From Eubacterium sp. UBA3782 (GTDB lineage: Bacteria > Bacillota > Clostridia > Lachnospirales > Lachnospiraceae), in the NCBI GenBank assembly GCA_002368795.1, contig DFFG01000013.1, positions 21,961 to 32,902 of the forward strand: a stretch of 10,942 nt of DNA, given 5' to 3'. The translations under genes and the position numbers were made by a program. This document shows positions 1 through 6,990 of the stretch, piece by piece; position 1 is the first letter of the stretch, and each line of letters starts with the position of its first letter. Under the pieces are notes generated by a model, which ran no database searches, had not been told where the DNA came from, and saw nothing but the letters and a program-made list of their open reading frames with translations.

Positions 1-1206
1 TGCCCGCAGATGTCGCCGATCCATTTCAACGTCATCCAGGCGGCCTTTGTGACCGGCGGCTACAACCTGCATGTGCTGGAGAACGACAACAAGAACTCCA
101 TCGATGTGGGACTGAAATACGTCAACAACGATGCCTGCTATCCGTCGCTGCTGGTGGTCGGCCAGATCATGGACGCGCTGGAATCCGGCAAATATGATCC
201 CGACCATACCGCCGTCATCATGAGCCAGACAGGCGGCGGATGCCGTGCCTCCAATTATATTGCCTTCATCCGCCGTGCGCTGAAGAAAGCCGGTTATGCG
301 CAGATCCCGGTCATCTCCTTTAATGTGGTTGGTCTTGAGAGCAACCCCGGCTTCAAGCTGAACCCGGATCTGGCTGTACGCATCGTATTTGGCGCGGTCA
401 TCGGCGACATCTTCATGAAGTGTCTGTACCGGATGCGGCCTTACGAAAAGGTTCCGGGCTCTGCAGACCGTCTGCACAAAAAATGGGAGCAGATCGTCAT
501 CCGGCAGCTGCAGGCAAAGCATGTCAGCTGGACCCGGTTCAACAACCTCTGCCGCCAGATCATCCGCGATTTTGACCGTCTCCCGGTGACCGATGAAAAG
601 AAACCCAGAGTCGGCATCGTCGGTGAGATCCTGGTGAAATTTGCACCGGCTGCCAACAACCATCTGGTCGATCTGCTGGAGGCTGAGGGAGCCGAGGCTG
701 TCGTCCCGGACTTTGTGGACTTCTTCATGTACAGCTTCTACAACACAAGGTTCCAGTATGAGCATTACGGAACCTCGAAAAAATCCATGGTCCTGATGAA
801 CGCCGGAATCAAGGCCGTTCAGCTGCTGCGGAAGGCGGCGGATGACGAATTTGAAAAGAGTGTCCATTTCACGCCGTCGGCAAAGATCGAAAAGCTGGCC
901 GAATACGCATCGCCGATCGTCTCCATCGGCAACCAGACCGGCGAGGGCTGGTTCCTGACCGGTGAGATGATGGAGCTGATCCACAGCGGTGTTGAAAACA
1001 TCGTCTGTATCCAGCCCTTTGGCTGCCTGCCCAACCACGTGGTCGGCAAGGGCGTCATCAAGGCGATCCGGCAGGACTATCCGATGGCAAACATCGTAGC
1101 CATCGACTACGACCCCGGCGCCTCCGAGGTCAACCAGCTGAACCGTATCAAGCTGATGCTCTCGACAGCAAACCGAAATCTGCAGGAAGACAACAAGGCA
1201 CTGTAG
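1..1206 (+). CDS. Acyl-CoA dehydratase activase-related protein, C-terminal part (5' end outside window)
   Basis: The frame is open from base 1 (codons C-P-Q before the first Met at 10) and ends at TAG 1204-1206, so only about 401 C-terminal residues are present. The sequence matches my memory of the DUF2229/COG3581-type end of the large (about 1,400 residue) 2-hydroxyacyl-CoA dehydratase/activase proteins: PQMSPIHF at the left edge, YVNNDACYPS, then SQTGGGCR, and near the end CIQPFGCLPNHVVGKG. Counting from the Met at base 10, the cysteines in these motifs are C43, C78, C333 and C339; they are candidate Fe-S ligands. In the full-length family, N-terminal BcrA/BadF-type ATPase domains that pump electrons into a dehydratase precede this part. 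Role inferred: ATP-driven activation of, or participation in, radical dehydration of a 2-hydroxyacyl-CoA in the cytoplasm. The substrate cannot be told. It stands alone here and converges on the pot operon, ending about 90 bases before a shared terminator. The internal Met at base 10 is not a credible start. Confidence 0.85.
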   Translation, partial: CPQMSPIHFNVIQAAFVTGGYNLHVLENDNKNSIDVGLKYVNNDACYPSLLVVGQIMDALESGKYDPDHTAVIMSQTGGGCRASNYIAFIRRALKKAGYAQIPVISFNVVGLESNPGFKLNPDLAVRIVFGAVIGDIFMKCLYRMRPYEKVPGSADRLHKKWEQIVIRQLQAKHVSWTRFNNLCRQIIRDFDRLPVTDEKKPRVGIVGEILVKFAPAANNHLVDLLEAEGAEAVVPDFVDFFMYSFYNTRFQYEHYGTSKKSMVLMNAGIKAVQLLRKAADDEFEKSVHFTPSAKIEKLAEYASPIVSIGNQTGEGWFLTGEMMELIHSGVENIVCIQPFGCLPNHVVGKGVIKAIRQDYPMANIVAIDYDPGASEVNQLNRIKLMLSTANRNLQEDNKAL

Positions 1207-1230
1207 ACGAACTGCTGCACTGCAAAATGG

Positions 1231-1408
1231 GGCTGCCGCACGAAAAATGCGCATAATCATTCTGGCAGAACCTATGCAGCGCCAGAAACAAAAATAAGCT
1301 CCGGTGGGACGCATCCCATCGGAGCTTATTCTTTCATTGAATGCGGACAGAGCGAGAACGCTTCCGGCAAAGAGTATGTATGTATCCTCTTTGCTTCATG
1401 CGGCAGCC
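1231..1408. repeat. 10-bp inverted repeat enclosing several hairpins in the convergent intergenic region
   Basis: GGCTGCCGCA at 1231-1240 is the exact reverse complement of TGCGGCAGCC at 1399-1408. Between these arms lie a 7-bp hairpin (1260-1266 with 1281-1287), the 17-bp terminator (1293-1330) and an 8-bp hairpin (1367-1374 with 1387-1394, loop of 12). Together they could fold as a multi-branch structure in the 3' untranslated region of either convergent transcript. No known RNA family was recognised. The outer arms may simply be remnants of old terminators. Confidence 0.4.
1293..1330. terminator. Strong bidirectional intrinsic terminator between convergent genes
   Basis: Arms 1293-1309 and 1314-1330 form a 17-bp stem (one G-U or mismatch position at 1305/1318-1319) around the 4-base loop CGCA. 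On the plus strand the stem ends in TT and runs into CTTTCATT. On the minus strand it is followed by TTTTTGTTT-like sequence (A-run 1288-1294 on plus). It therefore can end both the plus-strand dehydratase-related gene and the minus-strand pot operon. Confidence 0.9.
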
Positions 1409-1425
1409 TATCTGTGAACGGCTGG

Positions 1426-2949
1426 TTACTCGTAATCTCTGTCTCTTTTTTTGATGATCCACCATGCCAGGCAGCCTGCAAGTACTGCTGCGGTGATCAG
1501 CCATGCCCACAGGGGGATCTTGTGGATATTGAAGCAACGGACGTTGATCCACATCTGGTTGATCACGTCGTTCTTCTCCTGGTCGAAATAGGTCATGATC
1601 GATGATCTGGCCAGCACGTCCTCGGGCGGATACTGGGCGTACAGCTGCCGATCCATCTGCTCCGCCGGTGCAGTTATGACATAATCCTCGTCATCACTGT
1701 TCCCGGTAAAGAAGTAGCCAAGGGGATATTCCACGGTATCCTCCTCGTCCTCCTCTGCTCCATAGCACCAGTCGGCATATTCAAAGATGCGGCTGTCCTC
1801 TTCTCCTCCGGTGATCACCGAAGTATACCCGATGTAATACATGTTCCGGATCACGTTGTCCGGACGGGAATTGAAATTGATGAAGGCTTCGGCTGCATGC
1901 TGCCGGGCCGGATCATTTTCCACGCCGCGCTTTAACATGACCCATCCGTCGAAATAGATGTTGGTCACCTCATCCGGCACAGCAAAGTTCAGGGTAAAAT
2001 CATCCTCATCTGCCTGATCCATCGTATAGACCGCATCGCCCGACCACTGCAGATTGGCCAGGACCTTGCCCGTGATCATATCTGCCTTGCCCGAATCCGT
2101 CTCAAAGGAATAGGCGTTGTCTTTTACGCTCTGCAGATAATCCTGCACCAGAGCGATGGTCTCAGGAGAGACGTCGTTCATCTCATCCTCAAGCCGTTGC
2201 TTGTAATCCGGTGCATTCCGAAACTCCTCGCTGGTCAGAAGATCACTTTTCAGGGCACCGACGGCTGCAAAATAGGAGTCCCGCACATTATCCTTGATGG
2301 TCACCTGCCGGTAATAGTCCGGGTTGTTCAGGATATCCCAGGTCCGTGTGTCTTCCTTGTCGACCTCCTCCGGATTGTATACGATGCCTGTCACGCCCCA
2401 CATATAGCCGGCTGCATAATCTCCCCAGGGTTCTCCGTTGATCTTCTTTTCCTCGAAGATGCGCCGGATATAGGGGGACACGCCCCTGCTGTAATAGTTT
2501 TCCGGGATCTCAGTGTCAAAGAATTCCTCCGAAAGGGGAACCAGCTCATTTTCCGCCATCAGCTTCATGATCATATACTCAGAGGGGCAGACAAGGTCAA
2601 AGACATCGCCCAGGGTGAGCATATTGTAGAGATCCTCATTGGTGCCAAAGGTCGAATATTCCACCTTCACCCGGATCCCGTAGGTTTCGTAATACCACTC
2701 TTCAAAGTCCTCGACCATGGAGTTCTCGCCGATGATATCGCCGCTCTCCAGATCGATGGTCTCCTCTTCGTCCCAGTCGCCGAGATCGATATACTCCTCC
2801 CAGTTGCACACCCGCAGCGTGACGGTCTTTTCGCTTTCGGCCTCCTCAGCCGCCGCCGCGCTGACCGCGCTTCCGCTGAAAACAAGCAGGATGGAAGCCG
2901 CGATAAGGGCTATGCTCCGGATCATTTTTCCGCATCGTTTCTGTTTCAT
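1426..2949 (-). CDS. potD: Polyamine ABC transporter substrate-binding protein PotD, with C-terminal membrane anchor
   Basis: Extracytoplasmic receptor for spermidine/putrescine, 507 residues against about 350 in E. coli PotD. The ATG at 2949 is preceded by AGAGG (2955-2959, 5-base spacing) and lies 13 bases after the potC stop; the frame is open further upstream, but only inside potC. Residues 10-34 are a signal peptide with small residues (SAVSAAAA) and no lipobox cysteine. Residues 478-499 (IPLWAWL to WWII) are a second hydrophobic segment followed by KKRDRDYE, so the protein is probably membrane-tethered at its C-terminus. By-eye alignment to E. coli PotD places ligand-pocket equivalents at W50, E52, Y53 (NWEEY), D224, W302, D334 and Y375. 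Extra length comes from an acidic insert (about 56-79), a longer acidic region near 385-430, and the anchor. Last gene of the operon, followed by the terminator at 1293-1330. Other family members bind different polyamines, so the exact ligand is inferred. Confidence 0.92.
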   Translation of the reverse strand: MKQKRCGKMIRSIALIAASILLVFSGSAVSAAAAEEAESEKTVTLRVCNWEEYIDLGDWDEEETIDLESGDIIGENSMVEDFEEWYYETYGIRVKVEYSTFGTNEDLYNMLTLGDVFDLVCPSEYMIMKLMAENELVPLSEEFFDTEIPENYYSRGVSPYIRRIFEEKKINGEPWGDYAAGYMWGVTGIVYNPEEVDKEDTRTWDILNNPDYYRQVTIKDNVRDSYFAAVGALKSDLLTSEEFRNAPDYKQRLEDEMNDVSPETIALVQDYLQSVKDNAYSFETDSGKADMITGKVLANLQWSGDAVYTMDQADEDDFTLNFAVPDEVTNIYFDGWVMLKRGVENDPARQHAAEAFINFNSRPDNVIRNMYYIGYTSVITGGEEDSRIFEYADWCYGAEEDEEDTVEYPLGYFFTGNSDDEDYVITAPAEQMDRQLYAQYPPEDVLARSSIMTYFDQEKNDVINQMWINVRCFNIHKIPLWAWLITAAVLAGCLAWWIIKKRDRDYE

Positions 2950-2962
2950 CTGTACCTCTTTC

Positions 2963-3754
2963 CTATGCCTGCTGTTCACTGCGCGCTGCACGGATATTTG
3001 CTGCGGCAACGACCAGCACAACGATGACGAAAATAACGGTGGACAATGCCCAGAGAGCCGTCTTGATCGTTGTCTGTGAGCCCTTTGTCGCATTTACCAC
3101 ATAAGTGCTGATGGTGTCAAAGGTGGCCGGCTTTGTATATGTCGCGATGAAATAGTCATCCAGCGACAGGGTGATGGCCAGGGCAAAACCAGAGATGACG
3201 CCGGGAAAGATCTGCGGCAGCACGATATGCCGAAGAGCTACGGCAGGTGTCGCGCCCAGATCGAGCGCAGCTTCATAGATGCTGGGATCCATCTGCCTGA
3301 GCTTCGGCATAACGGACAGGTACACAAAGGGTGCACAAAGCGTCACATGACCGACAAGCAGCGGAATGTAGGTATCCTTGCTGATGCCGCAGACGACGAC
3401 CAGCAGGATGCAGATCGAAAAACCGGTCACGACATCGGCATTGATGACCGGCACCTGGTTGAGGGTGCCGATGGCAGAATTTACCCTCTGCCGGGAGTAG
3501 AACGCACCGATCGCTCCCAAAGTGCCAAGGATCGATGCCAGCAGAGCCGAAACGACTGCCAGCGTCAGTGTATCGACGATCATGTCGACCAGTTCAGGCG
3601 TGGTAAAGAGCGTCACATAGTTTTGCAGCGAAAATCCGCGGATCGCTCCGATGTTCGTTGCATTGGTAAAGCTGTAGACCATCAGGATCAGGATCGGCGC
3701 ATACAGAAAGATCAGGACAAGCGCGATAAATCCTCTTTTCAGACCTTTTTTCAC
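2963..3754 (-). CDS. potC: Polyamine ABC transporter permease PotC
   Basis: Inner-membrane permease subunit, 263 residues, the normal size for PotC. Hydrophobic segments are visible near residues 9-29, 62-86, 106-123, 128-148, 184-200 and 233-252, matching the six-helix plan. The EAA-type coupling loop, which docks on the ATPase, is at 161-180 (EAALDLGATP, then LRHIVLP). The start is GTG at 3754, supported by AGGAGGTG at 3762-3769 with about 9 bases of spacing. Its GTG overlaps the potB stop as GTGA (3751-3754), indicating translational coupling and roughly equal synthesis of the two permeases. Order and similarity make PotC the better name than PotB: the second permease in the operon carries the shorter N-terminus and the SLDDYFIATY segment seen in PotC/YdcV-like proteins. 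Confidence 0.93.
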   Translation of the reverse strand: MKKGLKRGFIALVLIFLYAPILILMVYSFTNATNIGAIRGFSLQNYVTLFTTPELVDMIVDTLTLAVVSALLASILGTLGAIGAFYSRQRVNSAIGTLNQVPVINADVVTGFSICILLVVVCGISKDTYIPLLVGHVTLCAPFVYLSVMPKLRQMDPSIYEAALDLGATPAVALRHIVLPQIFPGVISGFALAITLSLDDYFIATYTKPATFDTISTYVVNATKGSQTTIKTALWALSTVIFVIVVLVVAAANIRAARSEQQA

Positions 3755-4545
3755 AGAAGCGCACCTCCTCTCCTGTCAGGCTCCTCCTCACTGATGCGGC
3801 TGGATACGACCGTGAACAGGCAGATAATGAGCAGCAGGATCAGCGCGATCATTGATCCGCCGTGCCAGTTGTAGGCGGAGAAATAGCTGCCGATCAGACT
3901 GCCCATGATGTATGTGCTGTTGTAAAGCATATCCAGGACAACATAGTTCGTCATCGCCGGGAGGAATACCATGGAAACACCGCTGACGATGCCCGGAAGG
4001 GAAAGGGGCAGGATCACCTTGACAAAGGCACTGATATCATCTGCTCCCAGGTCTCTGGCAGCCTCAACCAGCGATCCGTCCAGCCTGGAGATCGTGTTGT
4101 AGATCGGCAGGATCATGAACGGAAGGAAATCGTAGGCCATGCCAAGGACCGCATTCAGGAACGGATAATAGGCCAGGTTTCCCTCGAGCAGTGTCAGGAT
4201 CTCCTTCAGGGCTGTAATGCGCAGCGAAAAGTTGATCCACATGGGCATGACAAAAACCATCAGCAGCACGTCCTTGCCCTTCAGGCTGCTGGTGGCAAGG
4301 AAATAGGCTGTCGGATAGGCGATCAGCAGACAGACAACGGTAGTGACGACAGCGATCGCGATGCTGTAGCAAAGCGTTCCCAGTGTGTTGGGATCCGAAA
4401 AGAACCGCACAAGGTTCGCCAGGGATACCCTGCCCGTACTATCTGTAAATGCATAATAAAACAGGACCACCAGCGGCGCCGCGACGAACAGGATCAGATA
4501 CACGGCATAGGGGACGGCCAGGTTTTTTCTGGAAAATTTAAACAT
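3751..4545 (-). CDS. potB: Polyamine ABC transporter permease PotB
   Basis: First permease subunit, 264 residues, close to the usual PotB length. The N-terminal helix (about 10-32) is followed by segments near 60-85, 93-113, 127-150, 185-205 and 231-249. The EAA loop is at 161-180 (EAARDLGADD, then VKVILP). The ATG at 4545 is preceded by GGAGG (4557-4561, 11 bases away) and an adjacent AGAGGA. It starts 16 bases after the potA stop and ends by overlapping the potC GTG by 4 bases, so it belongs to the same transcript. It should pair with PotC to form the membrane channel and with two PotA subunits on the cytoplasmic side. Confidence 0.93.
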   Translation of the reverse strand: MFKFSRKNLAVPYAVYLILFVAAPLVVLFYYAFTDSTGRVSLANLVRFFSDPNTLGTLCYSIAIAVVTTVVCLLIAYPTAYFLATSSLKGKDVLLMVFVMPMWINFSLRITALKEILTLLEGNLAYYPFLNAVLGMAYDFLPFMILPIYNTISRLDGSLVEAARDLGADDISAFVKVILPLSLPGIVSGVSMVFLPAMTNYVVLDMLYNSTYIMGSLIGSYFSAYNWHGGSMIALILLLIICLFTVVSSRISEEEPDRRGGALL

Positions 4546-4561
4546 TCCTCTTTCCGCCTCC

Positions 4562-6007
4562 TTATTTCACCAGTCGGAAGGTCATCTTATCGATCGGCAT
4601 GATAAGGCCGACATGGTCGCCCATGTTCCACAGGTCCTCATCGTCAACAACAAAATCCTCTTCCAGATCCGTGTGAATGACATAGCTGTAGTGATCGCCC
4701 TTGTAGATCAGGTTGCTGATATAGCCATCCACCATACCTTCTTCCACACGGTCGGTCATCTCGATATCGCCCGGCTGGATGGAGACCTGCACGCGGGTCC
4801 TCTGCGGATCGATGCTATCTCCGCCCGCATCCACCAGCGTTCCGTCCTCAAGCCGCCTGCTTCCGGGGATCAGCTTGGTCAGACTTGTCCGGATCTTCTT
4901 GTTGTTGTATTCCAGACGATAGTCCTTGTTGATGTCTGCCATAAAGTAGTTGGTGTGGTCTTCCGCGATCATGACATGGATGTTATCCGGCTCGACAGAC
5001 ATGCCCACGACATCGCCCACCCGGGCTGCATGGACAGACTGGATGACCATCTCATTTTTTCCGGACTCCACGGTGATCTCATAGTGCATCCCCTTGAAGA
5101 TCACAGAAGTTACCGTGCCGCGGATCGTCCCCTTCTCCGGTGCGGAAAGGATGACATCCTCCGGCCGCACGACCGCTGTGATGTGGGTTCCCTCCTCCAC
5201 GTCATCGACACAGTCAAACTCGCCGCCGCAGAAGCGCACCTTCAGCTTTCCGGTCATGATGCCGTTGAAGATGTTGCTCTCTCCGATAAAGTCAGCCACA
5301 AAGGCATTTTTCGGCTCGTTGTAGATGTCCTCCGGCGTACCGATCTGCTGCATCCGTCCCTCGGCCATGACAACGATCGTGTCCGACATCGTCAGGGCTT
5401 CCTCCTGGTCATGGGTGACATAGATGAAGGTGATGCCCAGCTCGTCATGCATTTTCTTCAGCTCCAGCTGCATCTCCTTGCGCATCTTCAGATCCAGCGC
5501 GCCAAGAGGCTCGTCCAGAAGCAGGATCTCCGGCTCGTTGACCAGTGCCCGGGCAATGGCCACCCGCTGCTGCTGTCCGCCGGAAAGCGTGGCGACGGAA
5601 CGCTTCTCAAAGCCCTCCAGATCCACCAGCTCCAGGACCTTCCTGACCTTCTTTGTGATCAGGGATTTTTCCACCTTGCGCTGCCGAAGGCCAAAGGCAA
5701 TATTTTCATAAATATTCATATGCGGAAACAGCGCATAGCGCTGAAAGACCGTATTGATCGGCCGTTTGTGGGGCGGAAGCTGTGTGATATCCTGCCCGTT
5801 CAGGAGGATCTGCCCTTCTGTCGGCAGGTCAAAGCCTGCGATCATACGGAGCGTCGTCGTCTTTCCGCAGCCTGACGGCCCGAGAAAGGTAACAAATTCA
5901 CCACGTTTTACCTCCAGGTTAAAATCTGATACAGCCGTAAAGCCGTTGTCGCTGAAGATCTTCGTGATATGTTTCAGTTCAATAATGTTTTCTGCGTTAT
6001 CTTTCAT
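4562..6007 (-). CDS. potA: Polyamine ABC transporter ATP-binding protein PotA, with extended C-terminus
   Basis: ATPase subunit that powers polyamine import. The ATG at 6007 (MKDNAENIIELKHITK) has AAGGG at 6013-6017; an in-frame TTG at 6046 is less likely. Visible motifs: Walker A GPSGCGKT 43-50, Q-loop Q89, signature LSGGQQQRVA 141-150, Walker B ILLLDEP 161-167, and the H-loop histidine H199 in VTHDQEEA. The nucleotide-binding domain ends near 240 at FIGESNIF. A TOBE-type regulatory domain follows (about 272-346, with GTVTSVIFKGMHYEI). After a linker there is a second segment resembling it (about 405-481, with GYISNLIYKGDHYSYVI). At 481 residues it is some 100 longer than the roughly 350-380 of typical PotA, which fits a duplicated regulatory domain. 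Second gene of the operon, 83 bases after the regulator. Nucleotide-binding chemistry appears intact. Confidence 0.94.
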   Translation of the reverse strand: MKDNAENIIELKHITKIFSDNGFTAVSDFNLEVKRGEFVTFLGPSGCGKTTTLRMIAGFDLPTEGQILLNGQDITQLPPHKRPINTVFQRYALFPHMNIYENIAFGLRQRKVEKSLITKKVRKVLELVDLEGFEKRSVATLSGGQQQRVAIARALVNEPEILLLDEPLGALDLKMRKEMQLELKKMHDELGITFIYVTHDQEEALTMSDTIVVMAEGRMQQIGTPEDIYNEPKNAFVADFIGESNIFNGIMTGKLKVRFCGGEFDCVDDVEEGTHITAVVRPEDVILSAPEKGTIRGTVTSVIFKGMHYEITVESGKNEMVIQSVHAARVGDVVGMSVEPDNIHVMIAEDHTNYFMADINKDYRLEYNNKKIRTSLTKLIPGSRRLEDGTLVDAGGDSIDPQRTRVQVSIQPGDIEMTDRVEEGMVDGYISNLIYKGDHYSYVIHTDLEEDFVVDDEDLWNMGDHVGLIMPIDKMTFRLVK

Positions 6008-6081
6008 ACTTACCCTTCCCGCTGTGCCGAACCTGCATTTTCCCAAATACAGCAGCTAAAACTATTTTCAAAAACGCCTCG

Positions 6082-6099
6082 TCCTTCTGATCAGAAGGA
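6082..6099. promoter_or_regulatory. Perfect 18-bp palindrome across the regulator's stop codon
   Basis: TCCTTCTGATCAGAAGGA is fully self-complementary and overlaps the TGA (6091-6093) of the XRE-cupin gene. It sits about 75 bases before the potA start. As RNA it could form a 7-bp stem with a GATC loop, followed on the minus strand by CGAGGCG and five T (6071-6075), so it may be a weak attenuator between regulator and potA. As DNA it could be an operator. The sequence alone does not decide between these. Confidence 0.45.
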
Positions 6100-6648
6100 T
6101 GGCGGGGAGCTCACCCAGATAAACTTCGCCGGTCTCTGGGTGTTGTTCTCGATGTAGTGCAGGCCGTCCGCCTGAAAATAAAAGCTCTCTCCGGTCTTTA
6201 CGATATAGGTCGCATCCCCCAGATGCAGCCGGATCCTGCCGGAGATCACATACCCGAACTCCTCTCCCTGGTGGGGCTTGTCCTCTGTCAGCCGCTGATG
6301 CGGCTGCAGCTGCACCAGAAGAGGCTCCATCTCATTTTTCTGCGCATTCGGAACGATCCACTGAATGCTGTTTCCGCCCTCATCGATCTTCTCGAAAAAC
6401 TCATTTTCCGAAAAAACGACCTGCTCCGGTCCTTTTGTTTTGAAAAAATCCGCCGGCGTTGTGCCGAGGCATTCGATCAGATCAAACAGGGTGATCAGAG
6501 AAGGAGACACCTGCCCCCGCTCCAGCTGGGAGATGTATCCCTTGGTCAGCTCTGTCCGGTCCGCCAGCTCCTGCTGGGTAAGCCCGTTCCGGTTTCTCAG
6601 GTCACGTATCCGCTTTCCGATATCTGCATTTATCAGATCCCCGTCCAT
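6091..6648 (-). CDS. XRE-family regulator with C-terminal cupin domain, likely controlling the pot operon
   Basis: Cytoplasmic DNA-binding protein, 185 residues, typical of HTH-XRE plus cupin regulators such as PuuR. The helix-turn-helix lies at about 9-64 (IGKRIRDLRNRNGLTQQELA, then KGYISQLERGQVSPS). The cupin barrel is at about 105-182, with motif 1 as H126-QGEEFGYVISG and motif 2 ending at H164. The barrel normally binds a small effector; with potABCD next to it, a polyamine or derivative is the natural guess, but that is inference. The ATG at 6648 has AGGAAGG (6656-6662, 7-base spacing). It is first in the operon, behind the promoter at 6725-6752. The GGTATTGG repeats near its transcription start and ribosome site could be its own operators. 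E. coli PuuR itself is a repressor; the direction of control here is not known. Confidence 0.9.
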   Translation of the reverse strand: MDGDLINADIGKRIRDLRNRNGLTQQELADRTELTKGYISQLERGQVSPSLITLFDLIECLGTTPADFFKTKGPEQVVFSENEFFEKIDEGGNSIQWIVPNAQKNEMEPLLVQLQPHQRLTEDKPHQGEEFGYVISGRIRLHLGDATYIVKTGESFYFQADGLHYIENNTQRPAKFIWVSSPPSF

Positions 6649-6649
6649 A

Positions 6650-6717
6650 CCAATACCTTCCTATAAGAACAGAAAACAATTCTAAACATAAAGTCATTTT
6701 TTGCTAAACCCAATACC
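6650..6717 (-). repeat. Pair of GGTATTGG direct repeats in the operon leader
   Basis: On the minus strand GGTATTGG occurs at 6717-6710, at the predicted transcription start, and again at 6657-6650, overlapping the ribosome site of the XRE-cupin gene. The two copies are exactly 60 bases apart and share flanking bases. They are candidate half-sites for autoregulation. An 8-base repeat can also arise by chance. Confidence 0.35.
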
Positions 6718-6724
6718 ATAACTG

Positions 6725-6752
6725 ATTATACATATATTAAACCAGAAGTCAA
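6725..6752 (-). promoter_or_regulatory. Sigma-A promoter of the regulator-potABCD operon
   Basis: Read on the minus strand: TTGACT (6752-6747), 16 bases, TATAAT (6730-6725). The -10 is perfect and the -35 has five of six consensus bases. Transcription should start near 6718, giving a leader of about 70 bases before the ATG at 6648. The region is AT-rich compared with the genes. An imperfect palindrome ACACATATGTAT lies just upstream, at about 6764-6775. Confidence 0.8.
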
Positions 6753-6806
6753 CTATCAATGTTACACATATGTATCGGCATTCCGCACAAAAAAAGAGGA
6801 AGAACG

Positions 6807-6846
6807 GGGCTGCCGCACAAAGCAGTTTTGCTTTATCCGGCAGCCC
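6807..6846 (-). terminator. Intrinsic terminator of the flavin oxidoreductase gene
   Basis: GGGCTGCCG (6807-6815) pairs with CGGCAGCCC (6838-6846). Inside, AAAGCA (6819-6824) can pair with TGCTTT (6829-6834), giving a long two-part stem. On the minus strand the stem is followed by a pyrimidine-rich stretch ending in seven T (complement of the A-run 6789-6796). It lies 145-184 bases beyond the stop codon at 6991 and separates that transcript from the pot operon promoter. Confidence 0.75.
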
Positions 6847-6883
6847 TCATCCTTCCCTGTGGCATGAGGCTTATACTCGTCTC

Positions 6884-6915
6884 TCCGGGACCACAGAGGG
6901 CATTCGGGTCCCGGA
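6884..6915. other. 9-bp GC-rich hairpin in the 3' region of the flavin oxidoreductase gene
   Basis: TCCGGGACC (6884-6892) pairs perfectly with GGTCCCGGA (6907-6915) around a 14-base loop. No T-run follows on either strand, so it is not itself a terminator. It lies between the stop codon at 6991 and the terminator at 6807-6846, and may protect the 3' end of the transcript. The 342-base gap 6649-6990 holds only this hairpin, the terminator, and the pot promoter and leader; I saw no convincing gene in it. Confidence 0.5.
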
Positions 6916-6990
6916 ACTATCGTCAATTATTCAATTTATGCAGGTGTATTCACAGCTTCAGTTTTTTCCCGCAGCATGCCTGCCGTCCGT

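Noticed and set aside
1207..1425. Insertion-sequence or MITE remnant suggested by the 10-bp inverted repeat
   Set aside because: No target-site duplication was noticed and the interior is a functional terminator; terminator-derived repeats are simpler.
2950..3093. 48-residue N-terminal extension of PotD
   Set aside because: It would lie inside potC. The internal ATG at 2949 has a ribosome site and starts directly with a signal peptide.
4613..5875. Open plus-strand frame (420 residues) opposite potA
   Set aside because: It lies wholly within potA on the other strand, has no family resemblance and no ribosome site. PotA motifs are unambiguous.
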